Below the pieces are notes generated by a model, which was not told the origin of the DNA, did not search any database, and was given only the letters and a program-made list of their open reading frames with translations. Positions 43,956-53,433 of a DNA stretch of 64,000 nucleotides are shown piece after piece (the stretch's first letter is position 1; every line of letters starts with the position of its first letter). Made by a program: the position numbers and the translations under genes. The stretch comes from Lonicera japonica (lineage: Eukaryota > Streptophyta > Magnoliopsida > Dipsacales > Caprifoliaceae): contig CM038467.1 of assembly GCA_021464415.1 (NCBI GenBank), positions 31,985,248 to 32,049,247 of the forward strand, given 5' to 3'.

Positions 43956-44209
43956 TATATAATATGATAGGTTTTGATCGCTTCCATCCAGTACACCCAG
44001 GAAGATAAAATGTTTTGATACTATTTTTCTGCGTTGCGCATAAAGTAGTATGAGAATCACACATAAATAAACATAAAGTGAAACAAATACAAGAGTAGCA
44101 AATGAAAAATACACATGGAAAACTGGAAGTATGCAAGTAAAATGTACAAGCGCAGATTCGGACCAAAAGAAAGAAGGATGAAGGATTTTTTTAGTTATAC
44201 TGCAAGGCC

Positions 44210-45457
44210 TCAGAAAAGGTACCTCAAGCTAACGAGGCTTTTGGTGTAAACAGACGCATACTGAAGAAGCAGCATAGAAGATCTTTCCACCTTAAACTCG
44301 ATTTTGCTAACAGTATTCTGCTCGAGATTATACGCATATACGCCTCTTAAATCCCATGCTATCACCAATTCACCGTCATGAATGCCTAATACCGTTACAA
44401 ACATGGGATTGTAGTTGGGAATGTAATTCATACATTCGAAAGGGAAATGGTTCACATCCCAATCAAGGTTGACCTTATATCTTCTATCCCAAACCCAGTT
44501 AGCATAGTCCTCGAGCACCCAAACATAAATCACTTGATCCCGTGACACATGACATAGGCACAAATGCTCTCTCATCCCCAAGAGATACATATGTGCATGC
44601 TCCTCTTCCCAATAATAACAACTTCTAGGTCCCGGATGAGGCAAAACCTGGAAATCTTCAGTCTCAGTGTCAAACACCATGATTGCATCTGTGCAACTGC
44701 GATTAGAGGTGTCGTTTCTGTTCTTGATTTTGTTCCTGTTGACCATCCAATGCAGAGATCCGTTTACCAGAATTGGAGGAGGGCTGCGCCTAGTCTTACA
44801 AGAGGAGGAATATTTGAGTTGTTTACAGATCTTAGACTTAAGGCTATATGTGTAATAAAAGTTAAGGCAACTCTCGTCCTTGTACACAGAAAATAGCAGC
44901 TTAAACTCGCGAGTTGAAGGGTGGAAATAGATTCCACATGGAGTACACAGACCACATGGAGCCGGCAGAGTTATTAGTTCTTGTGTAATAGGATTTAAAA
45001 CAAAAATCAAAGATACACTTCGAGTTGCTAGGAACATTAGTAACCCATTGCACGAGCCTAATACCATGGGGTCATAGTGGTACAATATGGGCCCCGATCT
45101 TTGTTGTACTTCGGTGATGACACTCTTCTTCTCATGAGCCTTTTGACCAGCTTTATCATAAATAAAGAAAGTTAATTGATTATGCGGACCATACATAACC
45201 CGGTGCAGAAAAAGTGAAGGAGTAGTTGTAGATCTTTTCAGATGCAATTCTGTAAAAGAAGGCGATGACGTTAATGCCCGCCACTTTTTACACACCCTTT
45301 GGCATTCTACAACAGAATTAAACTGGAGTCTACTAAGAATCTCCACGGTGATATCATCGGGAAGAGATGTAACAGGACCCTTCTTAAACAAAATAATAAA
45401 TGAACTGACCAGTTGTCTCCAAATTTTTAGAATCCATGTCAAACACTTGAGGACCAT
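44210..45457 (-). CDS. FBX-6, F-box protein with F-box-associated domain
   Basis: An intact 415-residue protein. The frame is open 20 codons further upstream (MAHLFFLCEFDK), but those codons read through the splice acceptor CTTTCTTTCAG|ATAAGATGG; by comparison with the other copies the start is MVLKCLTWILKIW. F-box at about 31-75 (SLPDDITVEILSRLQFNSVV, VCKKWRALTSSPSF). The FBA region includes VLGSCNGLLMFLATRS, FVLNPITQELITLPAP, TPCGIYFHPSTREFKLLF, GSLHWMVNRNK, IMVFDTETEDFQVLPHPG, HLCLCHVSRDQVIYVWVLED, WVWDRRYKVNLDWDV and VSLRYLF. Expected role: substrate-recognition subunit of an SCF ubiquitin ligase; the substrate is unknown. It differs from FBX-3 mainly in the leader (KC for EC, LKIW for PHIW) and in a 3-6 residue insert around KNRNDTSNRS. 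Confidence 0.9.
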   Translation of the reverse strand: MVLKCLTWILKIWRQLVSSFIILFKKGPVTSLPDDITVEILSRLQFNSVVECQRVCKKWRALTSSPSFTELHLKRSTTTPSLFLHRVMYGPHNQLTFFIYDKAGQKAHEKKSVITEVQQRSGPILYHYDPMVLGSCNGLLMFLATRSVSLIFVLNPITQELITLPAPCGLCTPCGIYFHPSTREFKLLFSVYKDESCLNFYYTYSLKSKICKQLKYSSSCKTRRSPPPILVNGSLHWMVNRNKIKNRNDTSNRSCTDAIMVFDTETEDFQVLPHPGPRSCYYWEEEHAHMYLLGMREHLCLCHVSRDQVIYVWVLEDYANWVWDRRYKVNLDWDVNHFPFECMNYIPNYNPMFVTVLGIHDGELVIAWDLRGVYAYNLEQNTVSKIEFKVERSSMLLLQYASVYTKSLVSLRYLF

Positions 45458-45462
45458 CTTAT

Positions 45463-46615
45463 CTGAAAGAAAGTGGGAAAGCTTATCAAACTCGCACAGA
45501 AAAAATAAATGTGCCATTTCGGCTAATCACTTGATAGCAAATGGAGCATTAAAAGAACATGAAAAACCAAAAGACTTTAAGAAGTTTATACTGTGTTTGC
45601 AATTAATAATCTCGTTCATTAGCAAAATATAAGTGTTAGTTTGTGTTTTTCCAGATTGAAAGCTAAATTACCATTGGAAGGGATATAGCAACAGTAAAGG
45701 ATCATGTTGGATTACAAGAACAGTGATCAGAAGATGCGTATGATGTGCTATCAGGGGTTCACCATGAAATTTCAGCTTTATTGCTTCAATTGTTCTTTCT
45801 GAATGATAGTAGTGCCCTAGGCACAGGTCTGATCCCTGGACCCTAGTTATATCTACTACTCATATTGTCTGAAATTATGATAGTATATGTTATATAACAA
45901 AATTAATATGTTGAATATAAGCAAAACTAAATATCAATACCAAAACACCTAATTGAGCTGTAAAAGGGGCCCAAGACGCCTTGAATATCTTAGTGTTTTC
46001 ATGCTTAAAGGTAACATAGCTAACCAAGCACTAATTAGCATAATATTTTACTTCTAAGTTCTACACATGGTGAAAGTTTTCTAGAGTTGACCGAAATTTC
46101 ATGAATAATATATAAAATTAAAGTTGAATTGGCAAATTCGAACATAAGGGTTAAATTGGATGACACGTACATACTCCGCATAAAGCAATAATTGAAAAGT
46201 CTATTCAGAAGCATTCACAAACAAGATGTCAAATTCTCCAACTTCCAAATATATATATAATTGTCGAATCCAACTGATGTCAGTCGGATAGATATGCAAA
46301 AACCAAGTTCTAAGCAAACGCTTGATTGAGCTTGCCTATGGTTTTCTTTACAAAAATTGCAACTATAGAAACTGTACTATAACCAGCTCAATTTTTTAGT
46401 CATTGAAAACCTAAATCTCAGTCAATAATAAGTACAGCTATTAAAATCACCCAAACAAACAGCATGGTGACACCAATTAGGGCTGACTCTATCCATTGGT
46501 TTAATTAACACTTGAACAATCGACATTCAGAATTCTAAGGGAAAAATGAAAATTTATTTCAACGTATAGCTTCAGGTACAAAAGGTAAATAAACAAATCG
46601 AAGAAAACAGCATAC
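45463..46615 (-). other. FBX-6 5'UTR intron
   Basis: Acceptor TTTCTTTCAG at 45463 and donor ATCG|GTATGCTG at 46615, 1,153 bp: the shortest and probably least-invaded version. It keeps a partial SINE-like tail at 45770-45835 (TTGTTCTTTCTGAATGATAG, CCTAGGCACAGG) and the AAGTTCTAAGC / TTGAGCTTGCC / GGTTTTCTTT landmarks near 46305-46350. Confidence 0.65.
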
Positions 46616-46740
46616 CGATTTTTCGCTGGTTGGAGTTCGGCTGGTGCTGCTGCTTCAGAGGAGAGGAGATGGCGATCAGAGTAAAAGGGGATGATAAAGG
46701 CCTGTGATAATGCTAGAGCTCCCTTTTATAAACCGAACAA
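46616..46740 (-). promoter_or_regulatory. FBX-6 5'UTR exon and proximal upstream region
   Basis: The exon begins at 46616; on the - strand it reads CTCCAACCAGCGAAAAATCG before the donor. A TTTTATAAA-like stretch at 46723-46731 (reads TTTATAAAAGGG on the - strand) is shared with the other copies (TTTTATAGC at 52570) and is the best TATA-box candidate, about 100 bp upstream of the splice donor. The transcription start is not established. Confidence 0.5.
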
Positions 46741-48205
46741 CTAGTGTGGATTTTGGTTATTTTCTTAGTGCCGAAGGACATTTTTGGCAGCTGAATTGTT
46801 TAGACCATGGTGATCACGTGGTGAAGTTTTGTTGTATTACACTCCCTCTCTCTCTTAATTAATTGAATTGACGGTTACACTTTTAACTTCAGCACTTAAG
46901 TAATGGTCAAAGATACATCTTACGGGACAAATTATTATTCACAATTCAAAAGATAAAAATATGCTTTAAGAACCTCCTTTTATTTTCTGAATAATGCATT
47001 GACATGTATAACACTCCTATGGACAAAAATGGACCAAATTCACAATAGTAAACCATGCCTCTAAGAGCATTCACAGCAGTCTACTTTGTGTGTGATAAGT
47101 AGTATAAGGAGACAAACAGAGGAGAGATGTCCAGACAATGGTTGAGCATCAAACAAACATCTCTTGTCCGACTGAATTCAAACAGATAAGAGATGTTTGT
47201 ATGATGGGTTCCTAATAGATATCTGATGTTCGTTTCGAGTCCCAAACAGATATCAGTTTCCATTACGAGTCCCAAACATTCCATTTGGAACCTAACTGCC
47301 ACTAGTTGTCCATGTGATAAGAAATTGAACAAAATTAAGTCTATCCTTCACCTAATATACAACACATTATTATAGGATACAAAGATAGAAATATAGAGTT
47401 TGGTCTCCACGTTCCTTACTTATTATGAATGCGGTTCAAATCAATTTTTTAAAGCTTGCCACAATATCTAGTGCCTGCACAGATACTGTTACTGTATATA
47501 TCTCAGAACAATTGTAACAGATTCCGGAACAAAAATTCTCACTTTCTTTATGAGTATTCCATTCACAACAATTATTCCCCTCGTGGTAAGTATCTTAACG
47601 GTGTTAGTCCTCCCATAAGCAGAAACAATTGCTGGAAAATAAAATACATCTAATAATTAACTCCAATGACAAACCATATAGTCGTGGAATATTTGTAACC
47701 ATTAATTCCATTCAAAGCAGATAGCAACATCAACTCGACAATAAAAGTAGGATGGTGAAACGCAGAATTGGTGCTTAGTGCTTACCAAAGTCATTCAAAG
47801 TGGGGACCTCAAATTTTTGCCTTCTTGGTAAAAGTACAATAGTTCAAGTTTATACCAAACAGATTAAGAAACATTCGGGGGGGGGGGGGGGGGGAGGAAG
47901 GAAAATTTTTTTTTTTTTTAATCTCTTCTTACCACATTATATCAGTAACCAGATAGACAATCTTAAGTGATGATGATTTTTTGGTTTTTAAAATAGAGAA
48001 AAAAACCTCATTGTACAGTCTTATTAGAAATGATCTTAAGAAATTGGTCACATGAAGCATGTTTTGTGGTCCTCAAATAATAGTTTCTTCCAAGTATCTT
48101 TTATACAATCTCGCAACTCACTCCATTTCGCATCTCCAATGTATTATATAATTGCTCAAGTTTTAAATATTTACACTTGCATTATCTTAAAAATATTTAT
48201 TGGTA
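46741..48205. other. Promoter-distal region of FBX-6 and 3' flank of FBX-7
   Basis: From 46741 to about 46990 the sequence matches upstream DNA of FBX-3 and FBX-7 (GGACATTTTTGGCAGCTGAA, TTAATTAATTGAATTGACGG). From about 47050 to 47740 it is the conserved 3' module (GAGCATTCACAG, GGTTGAGCATC, GATAAGAGATGTTTGTATGA, GCAATTGCTGG-like), which includes a hairpin formed by CAAACATCTCTTGTC and GATAAGAGATGTTTG. A run of 18 G at 47877-47894 lies next to a T-run. Confidence 0.5.
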
Positions 48206-48393
48206 CTCCCTCAGTCTCAAAAAGATAGTCCCACTTTCACCTTGGTATCTTTTAAGGGAACGTTAATTTCAACTCAATCAACAGTCAATATTACAACTCT
48301 TGGCACAATGAGTATGTCCTGAAAAGGAAATGGGACTATCAATTTGAGACATCCAAAAAGGAAAGCAGGATTATCTTTTTGAATCTAAGTGAG
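48206..48393. mobile_element. Stowaway MITE in the FBX-7 3' flank
   Basis: CTCCCTCAGTCTCAAAAAGA and TCTTTTTGAATCTAAGTGAG are inverted ends, flanked by TA (48204-48205, 48394-48395). 188 bp. A related sequence lies in the ZMAT2 intron at about 61938-62135. Confidence 0.8.
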
Positions 48394-48637
48394 TATATAA
48401 TTATAATAGGTTTTAGTCTCTTCCCATCCAGATTCCAGCACATCACGGAAGCGAATATGTTTTGATAAGAATCTTTTTATGAATTGCGCACATTGATAAA
48501 TGTAGTGGCCACACATACATAAGCATACAATGAAATAAATACAAGAGTTGCTCATGAAAAATACACATGCAAAAATGGAACTATGTGAATAAATATATAA
48601 GCTCAGATAGAGACCAAAAGAAAGATGGATGATTGAG

Positions 48638-49909
48638 TTATACTGACAGGCCTGAGAAAAGGTACCTCAAGCTAACAAAGCTTTTGGTGTAAGCAGACGC
48701 AAATGGAAGGGGAAGCATAGAAGATCCTTCCACCGTAATCTCGATTTTGCTAACAGTATTATGCTCAAGATTATATGAAAATATGCCTCTTAAATCCCAT
48801 GCTATCACCAGTTCACCGTTGTGAATGCCTAATACCTTTAGAAACTTGGGATTGTATCTGGGAATGTAACCGTTAACAGAGTTGAAAGGGAAACGATTCA
48901 CATCCCAATTGAGGTTGACCTTGTATCTCCTATCCCAAACCCAGTTGGAATAGTCCTCAAGCACCCAAACATAGATCAGTGGACCCCGCAACACATGACA
49001 TAGACACAAATGCTCTCTCGTCCCCAAGAGATACATATTTTCATGCTCCTCTTCACGATAATAACAACGTTTAGGTCCCGGATGAGGCAGAAAACGGATA
49101 TCTTCAGTCTCCTTGCGAAAAACCATTATTTCGTCCCCGCAAGTACGATTAGAGGAATTGACTTTGTTACTGTTGACCATCCAATGTAATGATCCGTTCA
49201 GCAGAATTGCAGAAGGGCTGCCCCTAGTAATACAGGAGGAGGAATAATTGAGTTTTGTACAGACCTTTGATTTAAGGCTGTATGTGTAATAACATTGAAG
49301 GTGATTCTCTTCCTTATTCACGGAAAATAGCATCTTGTACTCGCAAGTTGAAGGAAGGAAGTAGATTCCACATGGAGAAGTCAGCCTCAATGGGGCTGGC
49401 AGAGTTATCAGTTCCCGTGTGATAGGATTCAAAACAAAAATCATAGGGGCACTTCGAAGTTGCCACAAACAGTAGTAACCCATTGCACACACCTAAAACC
49501 ACAGGGTTGTAGTGGTATAATATGGGACCCAATTTGGGGCACAGCCGCGTACTTTTGTGATGATACTCTTCTTCTTATGAGCCTTTTTACCAGTTTTATC
49601 GTAAATAAAGAAGTTTAACTGCTCCCTCTTCATTGGAGGACCATACTCCAGCCACTGCATAAAAAGTGATGGAGGAGTAGTAGATCCTTTGAGTTGCAAT
49701 TCCGCAAAGTAAGGCGATGACGTTAATGACTGCCAGTTTTTACACACCCTTCGGCACTCTAATACACAATCTACCAGGAGTCTACTAAGAATCTCAATGG
49801 TGATATCATCGGGAAGAGGTCTAATGGGGTTCTTCTGATGAAATATAATAAATGGACTGACCAGTTGACTCCAAATATGTGGAGTCCATGTCAAGCACTC
49901 AAGGACCAT
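48638..49909 (-). pseudogene. FBX-7, nearly intact F-box gene with a two-part frameshift
   Basis: The first 118 residues read normally (MVLECLTWTPHIWSQL, PLPDDITIEILSRLLVDCVL, VCKNWQSLTSSPYFAEL, KKAHKKKSIITKVR). Compared with FBX-3, 8 bases are then inserted at about 49541-49548 (GGGGCACAGCCGCGTACTT against GGGGCGTACTT), shifting the frame and reaching a stop at 49493-49495. One extra base near 49458 (ACTTCGAAGTTGC against ACTTCGAGTTGC) restores the frame, and the remaining 280 codons are open and well conserved (RSAPMIFVLNPITRELITLP to VSLRYLFSGLSV). The two insertions total 9 bases. It is annotated as a pseudogene, but the rest of the gene is so well kept that very recent loss or an assembly error is possible. 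Confidence 0.85.
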
Positions 49910-50173
49910 CTTGTCTGAAACAAAGCAGGAAAGTTATCAACTCACCAAAAAATAAATAAATGCACAACAACAGCTAATTACGTAATAGAAAAATGGACAT
50001 TAAAAGAACATAAAAATCAACTCTAGGAAGCTTTTGCTGTTTTTGCAATTAGTAATCTAGCTCGACCAAGAGTTTTATCTCAAGAGGCATTGGCCCTCAC
50101 CACCCACTTCGGACATTGTGGGTTCCATTCCCCTTCCCATACAATTTATTATATTGTTTATAAAGAAGAGAAA

Positions 50174-50300
50174 AAGAGGGGGGGCGGGAGTAGGTATAAG
50201 TCTCTCCCCTTTACTACAATAATAACAAACCCCAGGATCACTCTTGAGTTCAGGTGGGTGCCTTACCAACTAGGCAACCTACCTTTTTTCAAAAATATAA
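50174..50300 (-). repeat. Second-family SINE-like repeat
   Basis: On the - strand: GTTGCCTAGTTGGTAAGGCA (box A), then GAACTCAAGAGTGATCCTGG and a T-rich end. Related to the repeat at 15542. It lies within the older SINE-like repeat of the F-box intron. Confidence 0.5.
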
Positions 50301-50721
50301 TCTAGCTCATTAACAAAACATAAGTCTCAGTTTGTGTATTTCCAGATTGAAGGCTACATTGCACATCGGGGGTTATTGCGACAGTTAATGATAATGTCGC
50401 ATTACAAGAACAGTGAACAATTATAGAATAGTTTTTCAAAAGATGCATATGATGTGCTTTAGGGGTTTATTCACTTTGATTACAAGGTACATGTACATGC
50501 GACTATTGATTTTATTTTATTTTCTAGTATACATTACTCTAAAAACTTTGTTTGGTTGCCTAATTTTTTTTTATAATGTTGCAGTAAGTAATGCCTAGGC
50601 ACGAGTTATCCCTCACACCCTAGTAGTATTTTTATTTTATTTTTGTGATATAAAAATGTAAAGCATTAATAATAATATCATAACATTACAATGAGAACGA
50701 ATTATAGCTTCAAGTGTCTTA

Positions 50722-51182
50722 GAGCGTCCACAATGGTCATGATAAATTGGTAAGTAGGGTAAGTAGGATAAATGGATAATTATACCCTATAAGCGCATGG
50801 CTGTAGTGAGTATGGTAAAATACTATTCTACATGATAGTGATATGATAAAGTTAAGTTCCTTACCATACACAAAACAAAAAATGCGTTTGAGGGCAAGAC
50901 GCATTAAAGAAGTGGATGCGGGAGGGGGCCGCATTAAAGATATGCGTTTACCCTTCCGGCTGCACAAAAGTCATGCATTTGGCATAAATTTCCTTGCCAC
51001 ATCAGCAATGAGCTATTCCCTCTCTCTCTACACTATGTCTTTACCTCTTTTTAACTATTATATCTTCCTTAAAATAGTATATAATATTTAATGTATCTCT
51101 TTCTTTTATCAAACCTCTATTTCAATACTCAAGCAGGTAGGGCATTTACCCTACTACACTTAATTTTCCATTGTGGATGCTC
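50722..51182. mobile_element. Tourist-like MITE in the FBX-7 5'UTR intron
   Basis: Ends GAGCGTCCACAATGG and CCATTGTGGATGCTC are inverted repeats (one mismatch), flanked by TTA (50719-50721, 51183-51185). 461 bp. Short open frames in it are not genes. Confidence 0.85.
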
Positions 51183-52467
51183 TTACAACACAAGGAAAAT
51201 CCTTGAAAAAGTGGGGGGACATCAAAGACAAGTACCCATAAGGCACACCTTGAAATACAAAAGGCCCTTCCAAAAGCATTTCAGAGGCTCAAATGGCAGA
51301 GAGAAAGAGAACGGAAAAAGTAGAAACACCCGACTAGTATAAATAACTAATATCGTCTAAAATTACAATTAATACATGCTATATAGTAAAATTTATATTG
51401 GATGAACTTAAAAGTAAATAAGGGATATGGTGGACTCAGGGAGTGATTCAACTAGGTTTTCATAAATATATTGTTTAAAACAGTACCTTAATTTGGAAGG
51501 AGATTTAAAAACACTCAGTTCTTAACCGTAATAGGGCTTCAACACGCCTTGAATATCTTAGTGTTTTTCTGCTTATATGTAACATAACTAACAAAGCACT
51601 AAATTGCAAAAATTTTACTTCTAAGTTCTACAATTCTAGAGTTCACTGATATTTATGAATTCATTCACAAATTTATTTTTGAACTAGAGCATTCCAACAT
51701 AAAGGGCAAAATTGGATGACACGTACAACCTCCGTATAAAAGCAATGATTGAAAAGGAAATTTAGAAGCATAGGTTTACGGACAAGATTTATTTTATCCA
51801 ACTTCCACATATAAATGTTTCTACAAATCCAATTGATGTTAGTCAGATTGATACGCAAAAACCAAGTTCTACTAATTAAAATTCATCGTTCAACATTAAG
51901 AGGCAACTCCTACGTTGAACGCTTAATCTACTTTTATATGAAGAGACTATATTCTAATGCTACCTGCCTACTCCTATTCTTTTTATTAACTAAGTAGTGA
52001 CATATCATAATAATAAGATTAAATTATAAAATGCCATATATATTCAGCATTCAGAGCCAAATAGATTACACACAATTTTCCGAGGTTCCATTCAAGTGCT
52101 CGTCCATTTCAAGTTTTGGTCCGTTCCTGATATCCAAAATTGGTAAATTCACACTAGGAGTTTCTTATAATTCATGTCAAGAGGTTGACACTTAAGTTGA
52201 CGAGACTCAAACTTTACATGTTAAATTACCATTTTAGATTTCAAGAACGAACAGAAACTCGAACCAAACGAGCACTAGAGATTCATAATTCAGTATGCAG
52301 TGTTCAGCATTAGGTGAAAAGAACAAACAGGCCCTAACTCTGATCATTAATACAATTAACACTTTGAACAATTGATATTCAGAACTCTTAAGGGAAAAAT
52401 GAGAATTGATTTCAACGAATAGCTTTGAAACAAAATGTAGATAAGGAAATTGAAGAAAACAGCATAC

Positions 52468-52589
52468 CGATATTTCGCCGGTGAGAGTTCGGCCGGCGTT
52501 TCTGGTTCAGAGGAGAGGGCGATCATTCTCTGTGATTCATGCTAGTGCAGTGCAGTGCTAGAATTACCTTTTATAGCTACGGAAAATTG
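52468..52589 (-). promoter_or_regulatory. FBX-7 5'UTR exon with truncated promoter
   Basis: The exon matches that of FBX-3 (CTCACCGGCGAAATATCG before the donor). TTTTATAGC at about 52570 is the TATA candidate in the position used by FBX-6. The homologous upstream DNA stops here and resumes at about 55046, because a 2.45-kb element has entered. Confidence 0.55.
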
Positions 52590-52855
52590 GGGAAAACAGC
52601 ATATTAAACCCTAAAGTATGGTGTTATTACAATATTTGCCCTGACATTCCAAAAGTTGCAATTTTAACCTTAAAGAATGTTTAGAACGTTATTAACATTA
52701 ACACCTCAGGTTAAAAAGGTTTAACAATTGTTGACGTGGACATGACGTTGGAATCCCTTGAAACAAGAATATAAATAACAAGTTAAACTTTTTTAGTAAG
52801 AAGTTAGTTGCAGCGTTCTTTCTGATGTTTCGAGAATTGCAAAGTTAATTAGATT

Positions 52856-53425
52856 TAGGGGTGTTTTCGGTTTCGATCGGGGTAGAAACTAAGGTACCCC
52901 AAATTTTATAGTTCGGTTTCGGTTCGGTTCGGTTTCGGTTTTTGTACCTATGAAACCCAAACCCTCCCCAAATTATTCGGTTTCGGTCCGGTTCGGTCTC
53001 ATTCGGTTTTTTTTGGTATTGTTAAAACTTTAGTTCAAAATTGCACTAAAAATATAAATTCACTCAAAAGGCGTTATAAAAAAATTATATAATGTATTTA
53101 TTTTAATAATTAACTTAAGTAATTATTTGTAAATGTAAATAATCCATAAGGTTGGGTCATTTATATAATGTAAATGTTGTAAGAAAATTTTCTTTTTTTT
53201 TTTCAACATATTGCAAGATAACTTAAGTAATTACATTAAGTTAGTAAATTTTTTTTAAAAGATTCAGTTTTTTTGGTCCAATTCGAGGACCCCGAATCCC
53301 CAACCCATACCGACCCAAATCAATCGGTTTCGGTTTCAATTTTTTTTTCGGTTCGGGAAATTTCGGATCGCAATGGATCGGTTCGGTTCGTTCGTTCGGT
53401 TTTCGGATTTCTGACAACACCTCTA
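52856..53425. mobile_element. hAT-type MITE, CGGTTTCGG-rich
   Basis: Ends TAGGGGTGTTTTCGG and GACAACACCTCTA, flanked by a perfect 8-bp duplication ATTAGATT (52848-52855, 53426-53433). Both arms are made of GGTTCGGTTTCGG repeats, as in the elements at 9034 and, with different motifs, 6833. Confidence 0.85.
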
Positions 53426-53433
53426 ATTAGATT

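Larger units (their letters stand above)
49915..52467 (-). other. FBX-7 5'UTR intron
   Basis: Acceptor GTTTCAG|ACAAG at 49914/49915 and donor at 52467 (AAATATCG|GTATGCTG on the - strand), 2,553 bp. Insertions compared with FBX-6: an inverted second-family SINE-like repeat (50174-50300), a Tourist MITE (50722-51182) and a CAGCATTAxG-rich insert at about 51880-52335 that ends AACAAACAGGCCCTAA, a hAT-like terminus. The SINE-like repeat of the unit is split: head at 50075-50135, tail at 50535-50625. Confidence 0.65.

Noticed and set aside
21646..45457. S-locus F-box (SLF) self-incompatibility cluster
   Set aside because: Tandem F-box genes among repeats recall an S-locus, but the N-terminal leader and F-box sequence are not of the SLF type I know, and no S-RNase gene is in the window. 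It cannot be supported from sequence alone.
44210..45517. Upstream start of FBX-6 at 45517 (20 extra residues)
   Set aside because: Those codons lie within the 5'UTR intron, upstream of a clear CTTTCAG acceptor shared by all copies.
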